The notes beneath the pieces are model-generated. The model saw nothing but the letters and a program-made list of their open reading frames with translations. It was not told the origin of the DNA and made no database searches. A DNA stretch of 64,000 bases from assembly GCF_021347895.1 (NCBI RefSeq), contig NC_067116.1:40691677-40755676 (forward strand). Reading direction: 5' to 3'. How positions within the stretch are numbered: the stretch's first letter is position 1; each line of letters opens with the position of its first letter. This document shows positions 58,501 to 64,000 of the stretch, piece by piece. The position numbers and the translations under genes are program-made. This DNA comes from Acanthochromis polyacanthus (taxonomy: Eukaryota; Chordata; Actinopteri; Pomacentridae).

Positions 58501-58797
58501 TACCAAGGTGACATACAGTGGAAACATTCCCTTAGAGAGCCATGTCAATGAATCATAGAGATGGAAAAAGGGAGCTCACACTCATGAGTTAGGAGTTAAT
58601 TATGAACAAAATGGACCAGATATGGAGGAGGGGGAGAAAAGCCAGCAGCCAGGAAGCCATTTGTAAAATGAATTATCCGCTATGAAAAGAACATTTTATC
58701 GAAAAAAATAAAACACCAAAAGAACAGGAAAGAAGCTGGACATGTGAGCAGACTTCACACACGTTGGTTCACCTTCTATGTCAAATTCAGCAACTTA
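55554..58797 (-). other. First intron of elovl1
   Basis: Bounded by a minus-strand donor at the high-coordinate end (CACGAG/GTAAGTT) and an acceptor at the low end (TTTTTCAG before ATAATTGG). No coding exon inside. It contains a CA microsatellite at 58122-58146 and A-rich runs near 56,096 and 56,953. Confidence 0.5.
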
Positions 58798-59125
58798 CCT
58801 CGTGGAACAAGAACCGTTTCCTCTTTTAAAAGTCAGCAAAAAGTGGATTCTTCTTACACACCTCCTCCGTAAACTGTAAAAGGGCAGGCGGGCATCGGTA
58901 GCAGCCAAAAAAAAAAGGAAGAAGAAAAAGGGGAAAAGCAGCAGCAGCGAAGGGAGGGAAAGACAGAAAGAGAGAGAGAGAGATGTGAGAATGAGAAAGT
59001 AAACTGACAGTGTGACTGGTACAGCAGTCTTCCAAATCTCCACCCTCCCTGACTCACACAGTGGATGAATAACTCACAGAAGGAGAGGGAGGGAAGAAGG
59101 CTGAGCCACAGAGTCAGAGGGAGTT
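58798..59125 (-). other. elovl1: Probable untranslated first exon of elovl1
   Basis: Ends at a strong minus-strand donor (58798/58797). The stretch is pyrimidine-rich on the minus strand (CTCTCTCTCT near 58,970-58,980). The 5' limit is inferred from the TATA-like box upstream. Confidence 0.45.
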
Positions 59126-59153
59126 GTGTACGTTCAGGAGGGAGTCTGGTCTC

Positions 59154-59161
59154 TATTTAAA
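59154..59161 (-). promoter_or_regulatory. TATA-like box for elovl1
   Basis: TTTAAATA on the minus strand, preceded (minus-strand upstream) by GTAGCGCGGG. It is placed about 30 bases before the proposed transcription start. Confidence 0.4.
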
Positions 59162-59199
59162 CCCGCGCTACAAAATACCACCGACTGAAATGCGACTGG

Positions 59200-62015
59200 T
59201 TGCTTTTCGACCGACGCCCTCGACTTCCACAAGCGACGTTTCACCACACCCTCCAACTCGCCGAAACACTCTGGAGTCGCCCAGGAAAGTTTTCTCTCAG
59301 GGGTGGGCTGATAATATTATTCACAGGGAGCAGGGCGAGAGATCACTGGCCACTCTGTTATCATGAAAGGGCCCATTGTTGCTTGCCTGTACTGGCCCGC
59401 TACCCAACCAACACCCATAAAGCAAAACTGGCTTCCATTTTCTATTTTCTGTGTTGTGGGACTATCAGTAGCCGTAAGTGTTTCCAATTAAATCCACTTT
59501 CCTGGTTTTTCTACTCCAAATCTAAGCCTGCATGTCAGGAGTGGAACACATGATGGCCTCATACAGACTAAAATCTAAAACAGGCGTCACACAACTCTGA
59601 TGTTTACTCAGGCTTGGATTGTAAAGCAGATTGCAGACTTTAAAAAAAAAAAAAAAAGAGAGATTGCTACAAAGGGGAAGACATGAGTCATAGGATAATG
59701 CTTAAAATTCTTCCAAGCGAGGTTGTGTAAGAAGGTTTTGCTGTCCCCGATAGGAAATCACTTACTCTGATCTCACTGCCACGCCCTGGTACTCGAAAGA
59801 GGAACAAAACATTGCAACAATGCTAATAGGTGCCAGTTACATTTTCTGCTGAGGAAAGTCTTGACAGGCTGCTATGAAGGGAAAAGACAGGGCTAAACCC
59901 CACTGTTGTATTTGTCATTTCCTCAAAAACCCCAATTAGTTATTAATGTGATCTTGTCAAAACTATAATGGTTCAAACCTTTAGTTCTCAAGATCAAGTG
60001 ATAAATTTGTCATCTTTCTGCATGAGAACATCTGCTTGATACACATGCACATGCTATTTAAATTCAGTTTTAGGAGGCCGATAAGTGAAGTCAATGCCGC
60101 AACAAGAGGTGTAGTAGTTCCAACAATCAGTGTTGCAGCCTCTGATGGCCATTAGTTAAACTTGACCTATCATATCAGACCCTCGAAAGTCTGCCACCAG
60201 TGATCTTTTCATGTAAATGCCCTCTTCAGTGTTCTACTGTATCTGACAGGGCAGGTTTTACCTGTAACTCAGTGGAGGGGATATAGGGGATGGTGGTGGT
60301 GGTGGCAGCACTCCAATGCACTTCAGCCCCTCCTCCAAATACCAAAACACACCTGACAACAAAATTCATCATCTGCAGCTGCAGCCGCTGACAGAGCCAT
60401 TTCAAATATGATCGTAATCTTGTTCCGTGAAACCAACACCCCTTTACCACTGCGAAAAATTGAAGACGGAAGGATGTGGAAATGCCATTTATGGTGGTTA
60501 ACTGAAGTCGTTTCTTCTGTCATTGCTTACTGACTTGTGTAATGTGATAATCATCAATAATGACCTCATTCAGACAAAGTCCGCTTTGGAACGGAAGAGA
60601 TTCAATCAAAAAATAAACTATAAGCAGCTACGCATGAAAAAAATAACAGCAACCTCTTGAAATAAGCCTTATTTTTAATCATCCACTGTGTAAATGATAA
60701 GAGAAGCTTACTTTGGTCATGCTTTAGTAGAGAACAAGTGGATATCTACAATTTCATCTTAAAATGTCTTAAAGAGGAGTTCAACTTTGCTAGATATAGT
60801 TTAAGCATCTTTGAAACACAAATGCTGAGGTTTAATTCAGTCCTAGCAAATTATTTTTAGACTGAAAATTACTAATGCAAAAACCTGTGTGCAGCAAAAG
60901 CATTATAGAAGCAAACACAAGTCTCCTAGAATTTTCACCAGCATGTCACACACTGGTGTGACGAGTCTGACTCTGCGGCCAAGGCTGTCAGTGCACACAT
61001 CCCAGGTCAAGCTATGCAGAGGGAAAATCTTCCGTTGCTGTGTGTAAGGACAGGCAACAAATTATCTGGCTCTGAAAAGGTCATGTACTTTTTTTTTTTT
61101 TTAGAATTCCAGTTCAAAGTTGGGGTTGCTTATGTATTTTATGCAAGTAATGTTTGACATACAACTAACAGAATTCTAGAGTTTTACACCTGTCAATATT
61201 TGGATTTGAAAATGCGTTTTTTGTTGCCCCGAGCTGTCCCACTACCCCTACAACTGTGTACATACCTTTTGCATTTAGACAAGAGTATGCAGTAAGTCTT
61301 AAAGTCGCCACAAGGCAACCACCTCCTTTGAAATGTTAGTGTTACAAGGAGTTAACTAGCAGAGCCGGTCCACACCTTTCTGAGTGCAAATTCTGCCAAG
61401 GGGCCCCCTTATCTGACCTGTGTAAACAATTTTTCATGGAATCACAAGTGACACCCCAGTGCTCCCAATATGACACTACCTCCTTTAAAACTTCATTAGC
61501 TGGACTGAGAGTAAGCGCACCTGTAACATCAATCCATAGTTTCTATCTTGCATTAGTCCAAACTTACAGCTAAACCTTAACTAATGGCCTAGATCATTAT
61601 TTTCGTGTTGAGTGCCATCACGCCCGTATATTGTGTGTCACCACAGATGTTGCTGCAGGAGAAGTGCAAGTTTCATGCACGCTCATATGAATGCAGTTTC
61701 GCCCACAATGTGGTTATATTTTCTGAGCTGCAGTTTGAGAAAGCAGCTGGAATTTTTCATTTGTGATTAATAGCTGCATTTCACTCTCCCTTCTGTCAAA
61801 GATAAAGTCATAGAACATCTCTGGGAGTGGCTGACAAGCGGCTAAGACAAAGTGGTGTGCTGCTCTGTCAGGTTACCAAAAGTCTAGAGAGACACACTGC
61901 AAGCAGGCACTTCAGCTTAACAGGCATTGTTATTTACTGACATAAAAACACAAGTTTACAACTGCTGTTCATGTAATTGACACTAATTGGAACTTTTTTA
62001 TACTAATTACGAATA
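59200..62015. other. Intergenic DNA upstream of elovl1
   Basis: No supported exon or element, apart from A- and T-runs (about 59,641 and 61,089). Confidence 0.4.
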
Positions 62016-62019
62016 TAAA

Positions 62020-63640
62020 AAGTAAAATGACCGACTGCGTAAGTATTCACACCCTTCAATTTAGTAGTTAAGAGATGCAGCTTATTCACCTAATTCAACA
62101 CAGATGTAGTCACTTAGTGCTAGAGGCCACACAATTAGTTAGTCCAGTCATTGGTGAATTAGTGTTACTGGTTGTGACTACACCATGAAGACAAAAGAAC
62201 ACTCCAAGAAAGTCTCTGAAAAGGTTACTGAAAAGCAGAAGTCAGTGGATGCATACAAGAAAATTTCAAAGTTACGGAATATCCTTTGAAGTAGGGCTGG
62301 CCCGAATAGTGGTTTCTGGTCTCCAAATATTCGGGCCCTATTAAAGACGAATATCCGAATATTCGTTCCGCCCTCGACGTCAGACAGGGTGGAGGCGGCC
62401 TGAATATTCGGATCCATTCGTCTGGTGTCCCGAACGCAAATTTTGCACACTGCCATCGTTGTCTTCAGTTAAACTGAAAAATTCCCAAACAGCGGAGGTC
62501 TTTCGCATCTTGTCTTGTGTTTCTGCAACGAAGTGAAGCGTGACGTCAGAGTGGGCAGCCATCCGGCCATTTGGGTGATGGTAACAAACATGAATGGATG
62601 AGCCGAGATGCGCCAAACACAGTGGGATGAGCCGAAGTGGGCCGAAGGCAAAGGGAAGAGACGAGCTCCTCCCCCCTCCGATTTTCGTCATGGGGGGAGG
62701 AAGGGGTGATCACACAGACATATGTGTATATGTTATAGATATATGTGTATACATTTATGTGATCACAAGATGGGATGAGCCAATGTAGGCCGAAGGCGGA
62801 GGGAAGACAGTAACGCCGAATATTCGTTCCGCCCAATAACGTCCCGGGGGTGGGGGTGGGGGGGATGTATTTACCAAAATTAATATCTGAACGAATATTC
62901 GGGTCCACCCCTACTTTGAAGTACAAGTACACATTCCTTCATTAAGAAATGGAAGGAATGTGGCACGCACAAATCTGCCCAGAGCAGGCTGTCCTGTTCT
63001 TTGGTCTGATGAGACCAATATTCTGCTTTTTGGACAGATTAGACACCATGTTTGGCAAAACCAAACACTGCACGGCATCACATCATCCCCACTGTGAAAG
63101 GTGGTGGTGGCAGCATCATGATGTAGGGATGTTTCTTAACAGCAGGTCCTGGATGCCTTCAAACGTAGAGGGCAAAATGAATGCAGAAAAGTTGGGGAAA
63201 TCCCAGAGGACAACCTGAAGCAATCTGGAAAAAAAAAAAACCAAAAAAACAAAAATGCAAGTTGGAAGGAGACTTGTCTTCTAGTAAGACAATGCCCTGC
63301 AGCATACAACCAAAGCTACACAGAAACAGTTTAAAGAAAACAAGCTGAATGTTGAGGAGTGGCAGAGTCAGAGTCCAAACCATAATCCCACTGAGAATTT
63401 GTGGCTGGAGTTGAAAAGGGTTGTCCGCTCATGATCTCTGACCAAGTTTAAGCTCGATGCTGCACTTTGCACTAAGGTGCACTTTGCAGAAAAGCATTTT
63501 GACTTGGACACGAAAGTCTTTTTATTGGAAATTCTTGTCCAAAATGTAAAAGAAAATTGATTCAATGCAGAAAAGCAATAAGAGAGGAAAACTACCAGAG
63601 GGGGTGAATACCTTTTATAGGTACTGTGTACACTACATGC
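62020..63640 (+). mobile_element. Tc1-like transposon fossil
   Basis: Left end ACTGCGTAAGTATTCACACC (about 62,035), right end GGGTGAATACCTTTTATAGG (about 63,602). The plus strand carries decayed Tc1 transposase: FWSDETNI-like (TCTTTGGTCTGATGAGACCA at about 63,000), LLFGQIRHHVWQNQTLH, GTGGTGGTGGCAGCATCATG, and a late NHNPTENLW-like ASP-box region at about 63,380-63,400. The middle of the gene is deleted around 62,990-63,000, and many frames are broken. A hAT MITE interrupts it at 62292-62913. Confidence 0.8.
62292..62913. mobile_element. hAT MITE nested in the Tc1 fossil
   Basis: Left terminus TAGGGCTGGCCCGAATA, right terminus (other strand) TAGGGGTGGACCCGAATATT. Perfect 8-bp target duplications CTTTGAAG lie at 62284-62291 and 62914-62921. 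Further GAATATTCG palindromes lie inside both ends. 622 bp, GC-richer than its surroundings, no transposase. Confidence 0.88.
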
Positions 63641-64000
63641 CACTGTTGCATCATTTTTGAGACATAACAGCTGAGCATACCAAGTTGTTACATAAAATCG
63701 GCTAAATGAATGCAAGTCTCACATGGGAAAAACAAGAACACACATTCCAGTCAAGTCTCCTGGAAGACAGACTACTTAGAAAACAAAGACATCTTAGTAA
63801 TCTCCCTGTGCCCCTGGGGGTGGAACCCACCTCCAGAGCAATCACCTGGGGCCCAGGTCCTCCCAGTCAAGTTATGTTGAACAGAACTGTGTGCCAAGAT
63901 AACACCAAAGATAAATGAGATGCCTTTAGAAGACAAGCAGACTTCATTCCACGCTGGTTACTACTCAGTCTCATCCTGGCTCACTCGGCTGCTTTGTCAT
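63641..64000. other. Window right edge, no gene recognised
   Basis: No repeat terminus, splice-flanked exon or protein similarity identified. Confidence 0.4.

Noticed and set aside
59124..59553. Open frames upstream of elovl1
   Set aside because: Short, overlapping, without splice context or similarity; they lie across the proposed elovl1 promoter.
62178..62932. Several open frames on the minus strand at 62.2-62.9 kb
   Set aside because: They lie in the hAT MITE and flanking Tc1 fossil; no transposase motif appears on that strand.

Overview
This is eukaryotic nuclear DNA from a teleost fish. The genes are spliced with GT-AG introns, the proteins are vertebrate orthologues, and the intergenic DNA is AT-rich and full of fish-type Tc1/mariner, hAT and piggyBac-like fragments, a tRNA-derived SINE, microsatellites and minisatellites. 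There are no prokaryotic operons, CRISPR arrays or phage genes.

Five genes were rebuilt exon by exon with checked splice phases. From left to right: the 3' end of an ST6GALNAC5-type sialyltransferase (+, 3728-5492); the prostaglandin F2-alpha receptor ptgfr (+, 25710-28155); the NAC-beta paralogue btf3l4 (+, 32879-38792); a FYVE/SARA gene of the ZFYVE9 family (+, 39509-50070, 16 coding exons, about 916 aa); and the very-long-chain fatty acid elongase elovl1 (-, 55521-52650, with a probable untranslated first exon near 58.8-59.1 kb). As I recall, the human counterparts all lie on the short arm of chromosome 1, so the window looks like a rearranged and compacted version of that synteny. The genes are neighbours rather than a pathway: ganglioside sialylation, prostanoid signalling, nascent-chain handling at the ribosome, endosomal FYVE-scaffold signalling and ER lipid elongation.

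The regions between genes are mostly repeats. 1-3 kb is a composite repeat block plus Tc1-like ends. 6-13.4 kb is low-information intergenic DNA. 13.5-14.5 kb holds three decayed copies of a mariner transposase fragment. 15.7-18.1 kb holds a frameshifted SWIM-zinc-finger gene on the + strand facing a dead THAP-domain exon on the - strand. 20.98-21.56 kb is a short element with terminal inverted repeats that carries the start of a RecQ-like helicase. 28.3-31.7 kb is a degenerate ~103-bp tandem array. 31.8-32.3 kb is a 12-bp minisatellite next to the btf3l4 promoter. 62.0-63.6 kb is a Tc1 fossil with a hAT MITE nested in it, with a perfect 8-bp target duplication.

The most interesting observations are: (i) the ZFYVE9-family gene has an intact FYVE finger but no room for the canonical SMAD-binding segment and starts with a short, unrelated first exon; (ii) the broken THAP/SWIM pair and the RecQ-bearing TIR element, which are transposon-associated or captured cellular modules; (iii) a GC-AG intron, a pentanucleotide microsatellite abutting a 3' splice site, and a recursive-splice-like junction at the btf3l4 start exon. 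I found no previously undescribed complete system.
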